Assembly: GCA_034506455.1 (NCBI GenBank)
Contig: JAPDPN010000013.1
Span: 1 to 41,206, forward strand
From: Fontimicrobium_A sp034506455
Lineage (GTDB): Bacteria > Zhuqueibacterota > Zhuqueibacteria > Residuimicrobiales > Krinioviventaceae
Reading direction: 5' to 3'
DNA: 41,206 bases
Each line of letters starts with the position of its first letter. The first letter of the stretch is position 1. Both the position numbers and the translations under genes were made by a program. Positions 7,401 to 16,554 of this stretch are shown piece after piece. The notes under the pieces were generated by a model. The model searched no databases. It was not told the DNA's origin and saw only the letters and a program-made list of their open reading frames with translations.

Positions 7401-8672
7401 ATGGAAAAAGCGATGTCCGAGCACCGGGTGACCTTTTTAGAAATTTTATACCATTTGATCGAACGCAGATTTACTGTAATAAAAATTGTATTAACAGCCG
7501 GAATTATTACCGCTATATTCTCCTTGATTATGCCGAAATGGTACACGGCAAAGGTTACTTTATTGCCGCCAAGCGAAGAGCGCAGCGATTTCGGCGTAAG
7601 CTCATTATTAAAGAACTTGCCGGTGGGTGGTTTAGGGCTGGGTCTCGGCTTGGGCACCCTATCTGATGAAACAAACCTATATTTGGCTCTACTTAATTCA
7701 AGAACAGTTCAGGATCTTGTCTTAGAACGCTTTAATTTAAAACAGCGTTATAAAGTAAAAACGATGGAGGAGGCTCGAAAAGTCCTTGCAAAGAATACTT
7801 CAATAGAAATAAATGAGGACAATACTATAAGTGTTTCTGTTCAGGTTAAAACACCATTTTTCAGCAGTAAAAGAAAAACTGAAGAAGCAAGAATACTCTG
7901 CGCAGACATTGCGAATTATTATATTTCGAAAATGGACAGTGTAAACAGGCTGGTTCGTTCTGAAAAAGCAAGAAGAACGAGGCTGTTTCTCGAACGAAGA
8001 TACCTGCAAAATTTAGAGGATTTGCATCGTGCAGAAGAAGAATTAAAAGACTTTCAGAATAAATATGGGATGATCGAGATCGAAGAGCAAACAAAAGCTA
8101 TTATCTCCTCTCTGTCCCAACTAAAAGCTATGCTAATGGTAAAAGAAGTAGAAGCTTCTGTTGTTTCCCTCGACAAAAACAGAGATCATCCCGATGTAAA
8201 AAGAGTGATGAAAGAAGTTGAAGAGCTAAAGAAAAAGTATAATGAATTAAAAAATAAAAGTGAAAGAGATTTCTCTCTTATAAATGAGAGCGATCCGTTC
8301 ATACCTCTCGGAAATATTCCTGACATTGGTATTCAGTATCTTCGTCTCTATCGCGAAGTAAAAATTCAGGAAATGGTACAAGAATTCTTATATCCGCAAT
8401 ATGAGCAAGCCAAAATCCAGGAAGAAAAAGACACACCGACAATTCAAGTATTGGATCCTGCTGTTCCACCTGAGCTAAAAACAAAGCCTAAACGCGTGCT
8501 GATGGTGGTCGGCAGCATGCTTGCAGCCTTTTTTATTTATGTTCTTTTATTGATCTTTTCTTTTCAACTTGATTATTTAAAGGTATCAGATCCAATAAAA
8601 TATAAAAAAGTGGTTGCAATAGGCGGAATGATAAAACGCACTTTCAAACCATTTGGTGTTCGAAATCATTAA
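7401..8672 (+). CDS. Wzz-type polysaccharide chain-length determinant (no kinase domain)
   Basis: Inner-membrane co-polymerase that sets chain length of Wzy-polymerised surface polysaccharide. The 423-residue protein has the PCP layout: a first membrane segment near 26-45 ending PKWYTAKVTLLPP, a large helical, lysine/glutamate-rich periplasmic part (about 120-300 strongly coiled coil), a Pro-rich stretch (QVLDPAVPPELKTKP) and a second segment at about 366-392. It stops soon after, so the tyrosine-kinase domain found in BY-kinases is absent. The ATG at 7401 is chosen from the Wzz N-terminus; an upstream TTG frame extension would overlap the promoter. Another ATG at 7413 is possible. It opens the AT-rich locus, as wzz often does. 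Confidence 0.88.
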   Translation: MEKAMSEHRVTFLEILYHLIERRFTVIKIVLTAGIITAIFSLIMPKWYTAKVTLLPPSEERSDFGVSSLLKNLPVGGLGLGLGLGTLSDETNLYLALLNSRTVQDLVLERFNLKQRYKVKTMEEARKVLAKNTSIEINEDNTISVSVQVKTPFFSSKRKTEEARILCADIANYYISKMDSVNRLVRSEKARRTRLFLERRYLQNLEDLHRAEEELKDFQNKYGMIEIEEQTKAIISSLSQLKAMLMVKEVEASVVSLDKNRDHPDVKRVMKEVEELKKKYNELKNKSERDFSLINESDPFIPLGNIPDIGIQYLRLYREVKIQEMVQEFLYPQYEQAKIQEEKDTPTIQVLDPAVPPELKTKPKRVLMVVGSMLAAFFIYVLLLIFSFQLDYLKVSDPIKYKKVVAIGGMIKRTFKPFGVRNH

Positions 8673-8681
8673 TAATTAGCA

Positions 8682-10115
8682 ATGCAATCCAGCAAACCTT
8701 TCTCGTCCGCAACTAATCTTAAACGGTTAATTTTAGAAATAGTAATCTCTCTGGCTGGAGTTACCTGCAGTTTTGCTTTAAGTCACATCGGAATTATTAA
8801 ATGCGGCTTGTTTCTTCTGTCTTTTTCTTTGCTCTTTATTTTTATTAATCATCCTATTCTTCTTCTTGTCGTTGCTTACTCATCAGGCATATTTAAAGAT
8901 TGGCTCACCGAAAAGACAGCTCTATTTGCTTCAATTGATTTTACAGTCTTTATTTTCTCGTTGACCATAATAATTCTTACCTTTCACTTTATAAGGGTGG
9001 GAAAAATTTGGCAACTCAAAGTGCCGCCCGGTTTTATTTCTTTCAGCTTGCTTTTCCTGCTAATGATTTTTTCTCTATTCTATACCGCCTCACCCAAATA
9101 TGGCTTATTAAAAACATCAAGCTTTTTCTTTTTCAACGGATCTCTTTTTATTTTTTCATATTTGGCAATTACAACAAGGGAAGATATAAATGCTTTTATT
9201 AAATTTTTTGCTCTACTAGTTGGAGGGGTTGCAGTTTTTGCATTAGGAAATTTAATACATGGATTTTTAAAAGGTAATTTGATCTTTAGTTATCGTGCTT
9301 CATTTCTAGGGATTAATCCTATTAGTTACGCCAATTGGATTGGTGCAGCAAATATATTTTTTATTTCTCTATTATTTGGAAGTATTGACAGAACCAATAA
9401 AATATTCCTGGGGATACTTGTTGTCATTCTCACAGCTGCCATGCTGGTATCGAATTCGCGCGGACCTATTGCCAGCTTTGTTTTTTCATTGGCGGTATTA
9501 GGATTAATAAACATCCAACATTTAAAAATTAAGCATCTTATACAAGGGGGGAGTGCCATACTTTTGACGATTATAGTTCTATTTTTTCTTTTACCGGAAC
9601 AAGTTACAAGTAGATACTTGGATCTTTTCGGCGGGGGAAGTGATGTTGTTTCAAAAGTTCATTCTGCTTATACAATAAACACCCGATTATTTGCCTGGCA
9701 AACTGCTGTGTCTGCCGCACTGTCAAATGTGAGAACTTTCTTTTTGGGGATTGGCTCCGGGGGATTTTCAAGCTTGTTCTACGGCCTGGATGTAAGATTA
9801 TACCCTCACAATATGCTTATTGAAGTTTTCTGCGAACTTGGATTGGTGGGTTTAATTCTATTGATTTCTCATTTTTATATACTTTTTAGCCTTTTTTTTG
9901 CAAAATTAAAAAATATTGGGGGGCAGGACAAATTTACTTTTCTGGGGCTTGTAATGGCAGCAATATTTTTGACTTTTTCTGCACAATTCAGCGGTGACCT
10001 GAATGATAATCGACGTATTTGGTTTTTTCTCGGGCTGGCTTTGGCAAGTTTGGAAATATATTTAAAAAACGCGAAAAATCTTTATAATGACAAATATCAA
10101 ACGTCAAATAATTAA
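8682..10115 (+). CDS. O-antigen ligase/polymerase-family membrane protein (Wzy/WaaL-like)
   Basis: Polytopic membrane protein of 477 residues with about ten hydrophobic segments. Two family landmarks are visible: an arginine motif SNSRGP near 257 and, after a large periplasmic loop, YPHNMLIEVFCELGLVG with H376, typical of the Wzy_C (O-antigen ligase) domain. Such proteins polymerise or ligate lipid-linked repeat units on the periplasmic face. In a locus with Wzz and Wzx the polymerase role (Wzy) is more likely than a lipid-A-core ligase, but sequence alone cannot settle this. The ATG lies nine bases after the wzz-type stop, and the 3' end overlaps the flippase gene by 29 bases, suggesting coupled translation. 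Confidence 0.85.
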   Translation: MQSSKPFSSATNLKRLILEIVISLAGVTCSFALSHIGIIKCGLFLLSFSLLFIFINHPILLLVVAYSSGIFKDWLTEKTALFASIDFTVFIFSLTIIILTFHFIRVGKIWQLKVPPGFISFSLLFLLMIFSLFYTASPKYGLLKTSSFFFFNGSLFIFSYLAITTREDINAFIKFFALLVGGVAVFALGNLIHGFLKGNLIFSYRASFLGINPISYANWIGAANIFFISLLFGSIDRTNKIFLGILVVILTAAMLVSNSRGPIASFVFSLAVLGLINIQHLKIKHLIQGGSAILLTIIVLFFLLPEQVTSRYLDLFGGGSDVVSKVHSAYTINTRLFAWQTAVSAALSNVRTFFLGIGSGGFSSLFYGLDVRLYPHNMLIEVFCELGLVGLILLISHFYILFSLFFAKLKNIGGQDKFTFLGLVMAAIFLTFSAQFSGDLNDNRRIWFFLGLALASLEIYLKNAKNLYNDKYQTSNN

Positions 10116-11535
10116 AAATTCGCTTTCGATCTACATTGGCAAAGCATTAAGTTTAGGCATTTCTTTTTTTGTTTTTATTTCGATTGCAAATTATTTAGGG
10201 GATGTAAACTTTGGAAAATTATCCACAGCCATTACCTATATCTCTGCTTTTGATTTTTTAGCGAATTTTGGTATTAATCAAATTATCATCCGCGAACTAG
10301 CGGCAAATCGGTTCAAGTATGAAAAAGTTATTGCCTCAGGGCTCATAATCAAGCTGGCAGTTACCTTTTTCGCTTTTGGACTCAGTCTTTTTCTTTTAAA
10401 ATTTCTAAATTATACACCCGAAATAGTAGTAGCGATTATCATTATATCCTTCAATCTGTTTCTTTCTTCCAAACTTTCCTCAACCCGAACCATTTTTGAG
10501 ACGGTGTTTCAAGCAAGGCTTGATATGGCTTTTCCTATGTTTTTTGTTGTCTTGGATAATATTCTTTTTGCAGCAGCGTTTTATTATTCAAGATCACATT
10601 TTTCTCTTTCAATGTTGCAGATAGCAATTATTTATACGTTCACGAATTTACCAGGTTTTTTAGCGATTATTTATCTTTTTTTTCGAGAGGTAAAGCCGGA
10701 ATTAACCGGAACTTGGGAATTAACTTTGAAGCTTTTTCGTGAGAGCGTTCCGCTTGCTGTATATTTGTTCTTTTCAATTCTTAGTACAAAAGTCGATATA
10801 TTGATGTTGTCACACCTGGCCTCAGAATCCGAAGTCGGTATATATTCTGCAGCCGTTAGGCTTGTTTATCCTTTAATGTTTTTTTCTACTTCATTTACCC
10901 TGTCCTTGTTTCCTTTACTTGCTAAATATTATGGACAAAATGAGGCAAAATTTAATAGTATTTTCTTTTCAGGAGTTAAAATTGTCGCTCTGCTCGCAAT
11001 AATAATCAGCGTGCCTTTAACAATTAAAGCTGAAAATATTTTTAAAACTTTATATATAAAAGAGTATTGGTCAGGAATAATACCTTTTCAAATATTAATA
11101 ATAACCTTGGGATTTAGCTTTTTTAATTTTTACTTTATTGATTTATTAATTGCAATAAAGCAACAAAAAGCATTGACTTACCTTTTAGGAGCAATCTTGA
11201 TGATTAATGTGCTTTTAAATTTGCTCCTAATTCCAAAATATAGTTTTTTAGGATCCAGCATGGTTCGATTAGTTTGTGCCGTTTTGTTATTCATTATGTT
11301 AATTCGGGTGCTAAAACACTATTTAAAAATTTCTAAAATATTGAATATAAATATTATTTTATTTACAATTATTTTTATCTTTTTTCAAATAATTATTCGA
11401 AACTTGAGCTTGTCTTTATATTTTCTGGTTTGTACTTTTTTATTTGTTTCTTTAATCTTCCTGTTCCGCGTTTTTAAAATTACTGAGGCAAAGCAACTAG
11501 TTTATCTAATTACTAAGGAAAAGATAAAATTTTAG
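10087..11535 (+). CDS. Wzx-type polysaccharide flippase
   Basis: Member of the MOP/MATE-like polysaccharide exporter family, 482 residues with about 12-14 membrane segments. The N-terminal part (ISFFVFISIANYLGDVNFGK, then FGINQIIIRELA) is typical of oligosaccharide flippases, which move undecaprenyl-pyrophosphate-linked repeat units across the inner membrane. Extremely AT-rich codons (many ATT, TTT, AAA) continue the composition of the neighbours. It starts inside the 3' end of the ligase/polymerase gene (29-base overlap). With the chain-length regulator and polymerase-like gene it completes a Wzx/Wzy export set. Confidence 0.9.
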   Translation: MTNIKRQIIKNSLSIYIGKALSLGISFFVFISIANYLGDVNFGKLSTAITYISAFDFLANFGINQIIIRELAANRFKYEKVIASGLIIKLAVTFFAFGLSLFLLKFLNYTPEIVVAIIIISFNLFLSSKLSSTRTIFETVFQARLDMAFPMFFVVLDNILFAAAFYYSRSHFSLSMLQIAIIYTFTNLPGFLAIIYLFFREVKPELTGTWELTLKLFRESVPLAVYLFFSILSTKVDILMLSHLASESEVGIYSAAVRLVYPLMFFSTSFTLSLFPLLAKYYGQNEAKFNSIFFSGVKIVALLAIIISVPLTIKAENIFKTLYIKEYWSGIIPFQILIITLGFSFFNFYFIDLLIAIKQQKALTYLLGAILMINVLLNLLLIPKYSFLGSSMVRLVCAVLLFIMLIRVLKHYLKISKILNINIILFTIIFIFFQIIIRNLSLSLYFLVCTFLFVSLIFLFRVFKITEAKQLVYLITKEKIKF

Positions 11536-11556
11536 CCATTTCATGAGGAGCGGCTT

Positions 11557-12654
11557 ATGCGAGTAGATTTTGTCGACCTTAAAGCACAGTACAAATCGAT
11601 TAAAGAAGAAATTGACTCGGCAATCAGTAAAGTTTTGGAGAGTGCAGCTTTTGCTGCAGGACCTTTCGTTAAATCTTTTGAAGAACATTTTGCTGAGAAA
11701 CAAGGCGTAAAATATTGCGTGGGAGTCAATTCAGGAACTGCGGCATTACATGCTGCAATGATGGTTCTTGACGTTAAAGCTGGTGATGAAGTCATCGTAC
11801 CTGCCAATACATTTTTTGCTACTCCTGAAGCTGTTTCTCTTGCCGGAGCGACGCCGGTATTTGTCGATTGTGATCCTTTATTTTATAATTTAGATGTCGA
11901 TAAAATCGAAGCTGCGATTTCACCCCGTACCAAAGCCATAATTGCTGTTCATCTTTATGGTCAACCAGCCAGAGTCGATAAAATAAAACAAATCGCAGAA
12001 AAACACGGCTTATTTTTAATTGAAGACTGTGCTCAGGCACATTTGGCAACTTTAAATGGGCAGCCCGTAGGGACTTTTGGCGTCATGGGATGTTTCAGCT
12101 TCTATCCGGGAAAAAACTTGGGCGCATATGGAGAGGGCGGAGCCGTTGTAACCGACGATGAAAAAATTTATCAAAAACTAATGATGTTTCGCGATCATGG
12201 AATGGCAACCAAGTATAAGCATGAGATTATCGGTCATAACTATCGAATGGAGGGACTACAGGGAGCGATCCTGGATGTAAAGCTTAGATACTTGGAGCAA
12301 TGGACAGAAATTCGCCGAAAGAACGCCGAGCTTTATCGTCATTACCTAAAAGATATAGAGGAAATTGAATTGCCGACTGAAATGGAAGAGGCAAAACATG
12401 TGTACCATCTTTATGTGATCCGAACCGAAAGGCGTGATGAATTGCAAAAATATTTAGCTGATAATAATATCTTTACTGGAATTCATTATCCCATCCCCTG
12501 CCACCTGCAGAATGCCTACAAAAACTTGGGCTACAAAAAAGGCGACTTTCCGATTACGGAGAGCTATGCCGAAAGGCTTCTTTCTCTTCCCATGTCCGAA
12601 CAGTTGAAGGAAGACCAAATCGCATATGTGGCAGAAACGATTAAGAAATTTTGA
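11557..12654 (+). CDS. DegT/DnrJ/EryC1-family sugar aminotransferase
   Basis: PLP-dependent aminotransferase that converts a nucleotide keto-sugar to an amino sugar. The 365-residue protein shows the family series VNSGTAALHAAM, VIVPANTFFATPEAV, IEDCAQAH, and FYPGKNLGAYGEGGAVVT with the PLP-binding lysine K186. Further on are RDHGM, HNYRMEGLQGAI and HYPIPCHLQNAY. AGGAG lies eight bases before the ATG. The nearby dehydrogenase (13861) and hexapeptide acyltransferase (14868) suggest a WbpB/WbpE/WbpD-like route: oxidation at C3, transamination, then N-acetylation. The UDP-GlcNAc 6-dehydrogenase that would precede it is not in this window, so the exact sugar is uncertain. Confidence 0.92.
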   Translation: MRVDFVDLKAQYKSIKEEIDSAISKVLESAAFAAGPFVKSFEEHFAEKQGVKYCVGVNSGTAALHAAMMVLDVKAGDEVIVPANTFFATPEAVSLAGATPVFVDCDPLFYNLDVDKIEAAISPRTKAIIAVHLYGQPARVDKIKQIAEKHGLFLIEDCAQAHLATLNGQPVGTFGVMGCFSFYPGKNLGAYGEGGAVVTDDEKIYQKLMMFRDHGMATKYKHEIIGHNYRMEGLQGAILDVKLRYLEQWTEIRRKNAELYRHYLKDIEEIELPTEMEEAKHVYHLYVIRTERRDELQKYLADNNIFTGIHYPIPCHLQNAYKNLGYKKGDFPITESYAERLLSLPMSEQLKEDQIAYVAETIKKF

Positions 12655-12659
12655 AAATC

Positions 12660-13850
12660 ATGAAAAGTGCTCAAAGAAACATATTGATGCTGCTTCAAAG
12701 CGATTTCCCGCCTGATATTCGTGTATCAAAAGAGATCAAGGCTTTGACTAAAGCGGGTCATAAGATCTATTTGCTGTGCAATAATAAGAATTTGCCGGAA
12801 AAAGAAATAATTGACGGCGCTTATGTGATACGATTACCCAGAATGAATTTCCTGCCGTCAAAGGCGGCGAAAATTTTGCGAATGCCGTTTTTTTTTAATC
12901 CGTTATGGTTTTATTTGATTTTAAAAGTAATAAGAAAAGAGCGAATTGACATTATCCACGTACACGATCTTCCCCTCGCTCCTTTAGCAGTAGGAGTCGG
13001 AAAATTAACTTCTCTTTCTGTTGTTTACGATATGCATGAAAACTATCCCGCTGCAATGGCGATTTGGGCCAAGAGGCTCTCTTGGCTTGAAAGACAAATT
13101 AAAAATCCTATCATTGCACAAAAGCTGAATCGATTTGCGATAAAACATGCAGAAAGAATTATTGTGGTGGTGGAGGAACATAGGGACAAGCTCATTAAAG
13201 AGGGTGTTTCCCCGAATAAATTGGCGGTAGTGGGGAATACCGTAGATGTTCAGGAATTTCTCGGCCTGCCGATAGATACGGAAATTATCGATCAATTCAG
13301 ATCATATTTTACCATTCTTTATATAGGTTCTTTTGCCGTCGACCGTGGATTAGAAACTGCCATCCTGGCAATGAAATACCTCAAGGACAAAATCCCTAAC
13401 GTCCGACTATTATTAGTCGGCAGCGGAAAGAATCTTGAGGATCTTCAACAATTAACTAAAAATGAAAATCTTGAGGGTTGGGTTGAGTTTGTCGGTTGGG
13501 TGCCGTTTAAAAAGGTACCATCCTTCGTTAGCGCTGCAAAAGTTTGTATTATTCCTCAACCTTCCAATCCTGCAAACGATTCGACCATACCCCATAAGTT
13601 GTTTCAATATATGCTGCTTGAAAAACCGGTTCTGGTCTCTGATGCCGCTCCTCTTAAACGGATTGTTGAAGAATGCAAATGCGGCAAAGTTTTTCGTTCC
13701 GATGATCCCAAGCATTTTTCCGAAATGGTACAAAGTCTTTATGAATCCTCTGAAACTTACGGCGCTAATGGAAGGAAATGGGTAGAGAGAAAATATAATT
13801 GGGGAAATGCTTCCAAAAATTTAATTGCACTATATTCTTCATTATCGTAA
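12660..13850 (+). CDS. Family 4 glycosyltransferase
   Basis: GT-B fold glycosyltransferase of 396 residues that probably adds one sugar of the repeat unit on the cytoplasmic face. The N-terminal domain begins NILMLLQSDFPPDIRVSKEI and contains DIIHVHDLPLAP and VVYDMHENYP. The C-terminal GT4 domain has ILYIGSFAVDRGLETAI, RLLLVGSGKN and PHKLFQYMLLEKPVLVSD, the region of the donor-phosphate loop and EX7E-like motif. The ATG at 12660 and an overlapping TTG at 12651 (which spans the previous stop) are both possible, and neither has a good ribosome site. The acceptor and donor are unknown. Confidence 0.9.
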   Translation: MKSAQRNILMLLQSDFPPDIRVSKEIKALTKAGHKIYLLCNNKNLPEKEIIDGAYVIRLPRMNFLPSKAAKILRMPFFFNPLWFYLILKVIRKERIDIIHVHDLPLAPLAVGVGKLTSLSVVYDMHENYPAAMAIWAKRLSWLERQIKNPIIAQKLNRFAIKHAERIIVVVEEHRDKLIKEGVSPNKLAVVGNTVDVQEFLGLPIDTEIIDQFRSYFTILYIGSFAVDRGLETAILAMKYLKDKIPNVRLLLVGSGKNLEDLQQLTKNENLEGWVEFVGWVPFKKVPSFVSAAKVCIIPQPSNPANDSTIPHKLFQYMLLEKPVLVSDAAPLKRIVEECKCGKVFRSDDPKHFSEMVQSLYESSETYGANGRKWVERKYNWGNASKNLIALYSSLS

Positions 13851-13860
13851 GGAGGAGATT

Positions 13861-14871
13861 GTGAAAACTGCTGTCATAGGCCTTGGCTATTGGGGGCCCA
13901 ATTTAGTAAGAAATCTTTATGAAACGAATTTATGCGAAGAAATTTATTGTTGTGATTTAGACGAATCCAAGCTTAAAAAAATCCAATCTCGATATCCTTC
14001 AATAAAAAGCACAACCGATGTCAATGAAATTGCAGCAAATCCCCAAATAGAAGCGGTGGTTATCGCAACTCCCGTAAGCACTCATTTCCGACTAGCGAAA
14101 ATCTTTTTAAATGCCGGTAAACATGTTTTTGTTGAAAAGCCGTTTACAGCCTCATCAATTGAAGCCGAGGAATTGATTGCTCTGGCAAGGGCTCGTAATC
14201 GAGTTATTATGGTAGGGCATACTTTTGAATACAGTCCCCCGGTATTGAAAATCAAAGAGCTTATTGACAATGGGGCGCTGGGAAAGATCTACTATATCAG
14301 CGCTTCACGCGTAAATCTTGGATTGCACCAGAAAGATGTTAGTGTAATATGGGATCTTGCTCCTCATGACTTTTCATCTATTTTTTTCTGGCTTAATGAA
14401 GAACCTTTTCGCATTTCAGCAATGGGAAAGGCTTATGTGCAAAAGAATATTCCTGATGTTGCATTCATTAATTTAGAGTTTCCCTCCGGTTGCATAGCAA
14501 ATGTACAGGTCAGTTGGCTGTCTCCAAGCAAACTGCGGAGAACAACTATCGTCGGCAGCGAGAAAATGCTTGTTTACGATGACACCGAAAATTTTGAAAA
14601 GGTCAAAATTTACGATAAAGGAGTAAATTATAAGGATCCGGAGACTTTCGGTGAGTATCAGTTGAGTTATCGAACAGGCGATGTAATAAGTCCGCATTTG
14701 GATACCTATGAGCCTCTCAATAAAGAAATGTTCCATTTTATTGAGTGCTGCAAAAAGAACCTTCGACCAAAGACTGATGGAGAAAACGGATTACGCGTAG
14801 TCAGAGCGCTTGAAGCAGCTGAAAAATCAATGCGGGAAAGCGGAACCATTGTGGAGCTGATGAGACCATGA
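13861..14871 (+). CDS. Gfo/Idh/MocA-family nucleotide-sugar dehydrogenase (WlbA/WbpB-like)
   Basis: NAD(P)-dependent oxidoreductase of 336 residues. The Rossmann motif is at the N-terminus (AVIGLGYWGPN, 4-14), the catalytic-type lysine lies in EKPF (K93), and the conserved histidine in DLAPHDF (H169). The GTG at 13861 has a strong AAGGAGGAG upstream that overlaps the previous TAA, so a longer frame starting at 13825 is rejected. The stop overlaps the acyltransferase start by four bases (ATGA), indicating translational coupling. Context with the aminotransferase and acyltransferase points to C3 oxidation of a UDP-sugar, as in WbpB/WlbA, though this is inferred from neighbours and family. Confidence 0.9.
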   Translation: MKTAVIGLGYWGPNLVRNLYETNLCEEIYCCDLDESKLKKIQSRYPSIKSTTDVNEIAANPQIEAVVIATPVSTHFRLAKIFLNAGKHVFVEKPFTASSIEAEELIALARARNRVIMVGHTFEYSPPVLKIKELIDNGALGKIYYISASRVNLGLHQKDVSVIWDLAPHDFSSIFFWLNEEPFRISAMGKAYVQKNIPDVAFINLEFPSGCIANVQVSWLSPSKLRRTTIVGSEKMLVYDDTENFEKVKIYDKGVNYKDPETFGEYQLSYRTGDVISPHLDTYEPLNKEMFHFIECCKKNLRPKTDGENGLRVVRALEAAEKSMRESGTIVELMRP

Positions 14872-15542
14872 AACGAGAGGAATACAAAATTGATCCGAAC
14901 TGCATTGTTTATGATAATGTGCAGATCGGCGAAGGAAGTTGGATACAAGGACCCTGCGTAATAGGGAAACCGCCAAGAGGAAAAAATCCTGGGGAACTGG
15001 AGCTGATTATTGGAAAGAATGCCGTTATTCGTCCCTTTACGACTATTTACGCCGGATCGGTTTTGGGGGACAGAATCCAAACGGGACAAGGCGCCTCTAT
15101 ACGTGAGGATAATGTGATCGGAGACGATGTCAGCGTCGGAACCAACGCGGTTTTAGAATTCGGAAACCGAATCGGCAATCGGGTTCGTATTCACTCTCTT
15201 TGCTTTTTGGAAATGGTCACCATAGAGGACGATGTTTTTATCGGCCCCAATGTTGTTTTTACGGATGACCCGCACCCTATGAAATGTGACCGTTACTTAG
15301 AGTGCTTGGGCGGTGTAACGGTTAAACGGCTCGCGAAAATCGGAGCTAATTCTACTATATTGCCGGGAGTTACAATAGGAGAAAACGCGTTGGTGGGAGC
15401 CGGTTCGGTGGTCACCAAAGATGTTCCCGACAATATGGTAGTGGCCGGTGTGCCTGCAAAAATCATCAAGCGAGTCGATGAATTAAAATGTTACCCCGGC
15501 TTTTATGAAAGACCCTATGTTTGGCCTCCTTATCAAAAGTGA
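14868..15542 (+). CDS. Left-handed beta-helix acyltransferase (probable sugar N-acetyltransferase)
   Basis: A 224-residue hexapeptide-repeat protein with many [LIV]-G-x-x-x-x turns (VQIGEGSWI, VLGDRIQTGQGASI, VIGDDVSVGTNAVL, TIEDDVFIGPNVVF, KIGANSTILPGVTIGENALVGAGSVV) and the typical end VVAGVPAKIIKR. The loop VFTDDPHP resembles that of WlbB/WbpD 3-N-acetyltransferases. It probably acetylates the amino group made by the aminotransferase at 11557, using acetyl-CoA. It is coupled by a four-base overlap to the dehydrogenase. Another acyl donor cannot be excluded. Confidence 0.9.
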   Translation: MKREEYKIDPNCIVYDNVQIGEGSWIQGPCVIGKPPRGKNPGELELIIGKNAVIRPFTTIYAGSVLGDRIQTGQGASIREDNVIGDDVSVGTNAVLEFGNRIGNRVRIHSLCFLEMVTIEDDVFIGPNVVFTDDPHPMKCDRYLECLGGVTVKRLAKIGANSTILPGVTIGENALVGAGSVVTKDVPDNMVVAGVPAKIIKRVDELKCYPGFYERPYVWPPYQK

Positions 15543-15551
15543 GAGGGACTG

Positions 15552-16553
15552 TTGAAACAATCAATTGATTCATCTCTGCCTCTGGTTTCAATCATCATCC
15601 CCATGCTCAATGAGGTTGGGGCAATTGAGCGGTGTATCAATTCAATTCTCCATCAAGATTATCCGCTCGAAAAGATTGAGATTATTGTCGTTGACGGAAT
15701 GTCTACGGACGGGTCAAGGGAACAGGTACAAGCTCTTGCTTCAAAAAATCCTAATATTCGTTTGCTGGATAACCCGAAAAAGCGTACGCCTATATCTCTC
15801 AATATCGGCGCTCGAAATGCAAAGGGCGGTGTGGTCATCATCCTCGGCGCACACACGGAAATTAAACAAGATTTTGTTCGCCTCAATATTCATTACATGA
15901 ACAAGCTCGGAGTCAAGTGCACCGGTGGGACTCAAATTAATGTTGGTGAAAGCTTTTTCCAACGGGCAGTCGGTTTAGCCATGGGCTCTTTTTTCGGCAT
16001 CCCAAGTGCTCCTTATCGGTTTTTCCCCAAGGCGAGGTATGTCGATACAGTTGTTTATGCAGCCTATAAAAAAGAACTTTTTGATGAAATAGGTTATTTT
16101 GATGAAGAGCTGCACATTTCAGAAGATGCTGAATTTAATTGGCGAATTCGAAAAGCAGGTTACGAGATTTATTACACCCCTGAAATCGTTTCCTACTATT
16201 ATCCACGCAAAACTATCGGCAAACTTTTCAAGCAATTTTTTAATTACGGCATTTTGCGGGTTAATGTAATTAAAAAGCATAAAGATGCTTTTAAATTGAT
16301 TCATATAATACCTCCCTTAATGCTCTTTATTTTTATTTTATCTTTAGGCCTTTCTGCTGTTATACCAAATATGCTTTGGCCTCTCTTCATTTTGATCGGC
16401 TTTTATTTGTTTTATTTGCTGGGGGGTGCTTTGTATACTTGCGCAACACGCCGAGCGTGGCAATATGCGTTCATCTTACCGGTTATTTTTTTTATTATGC
16501 ACATTAGTTGGGCATTAGGATTTTGGGTGGGGATATTCAAAACGTACAAGTGA
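15552..16553 (+). CDS. Family 2 glycosyltransferase (ExoA-like) with C-terminal membrane segments
   Basis: GT-A glycosyltransferase, 333 residues. VSIIIPMLNEVGAIERCI opens the GT2 domain, followed by EIIVVDGMSTDGSRE and ISEDAEFNWRIRKAGY, the metal-binding and acceptor regions. About three hydrophobic segments lie after residue 245 and anchor it to the membrane. The overall pattern resembles succinoglycan ExoA-type enzymes. The start is TTG at 15552 with GAGAGGGAC just upstream. It is one of only two non-initiating glycosyltransferases in the locus, suggesting a repeat unit of about three sugars. Confidence 0.88.
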   Translation: MKQSIDSSLPLVSIIIPMLNEVGAIERCINSILHQDYPLEKIEIIVVDGMSTDGSREQVQALASKNPNIRLLDNPKKRTPISLNIGARNAKGGVVIILGAHTEIKQDFVRLNIHYMNKLGVKCTGGTQINVGESFFQRAVGLAMGSFFGIPSAPYRFFPKARYVDTVVYAAYKKELFDEIGYFDEELHISEDAEFNWRIRKAGYEIYYTPEIVSYYYPRKTIGKLFKQFFNYGILRVNVIKKHKDAFKLIHIIPPLMLFIFILSLGLSAVIPNMLWPLFILIGFYLFYLLGGALYTCATRRAWQYAFILPVIFFIMHISWALGFWVGIFKTYK

Positions 16554-16554
16554 A

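Noticed and set aside
7401..8672. A tyrosine-kinase (BY-kinase) type chain-length protein
   Set aside because: The protein ends shortly after the second membrane segment and has no Walker motifs or tyrosine tail.
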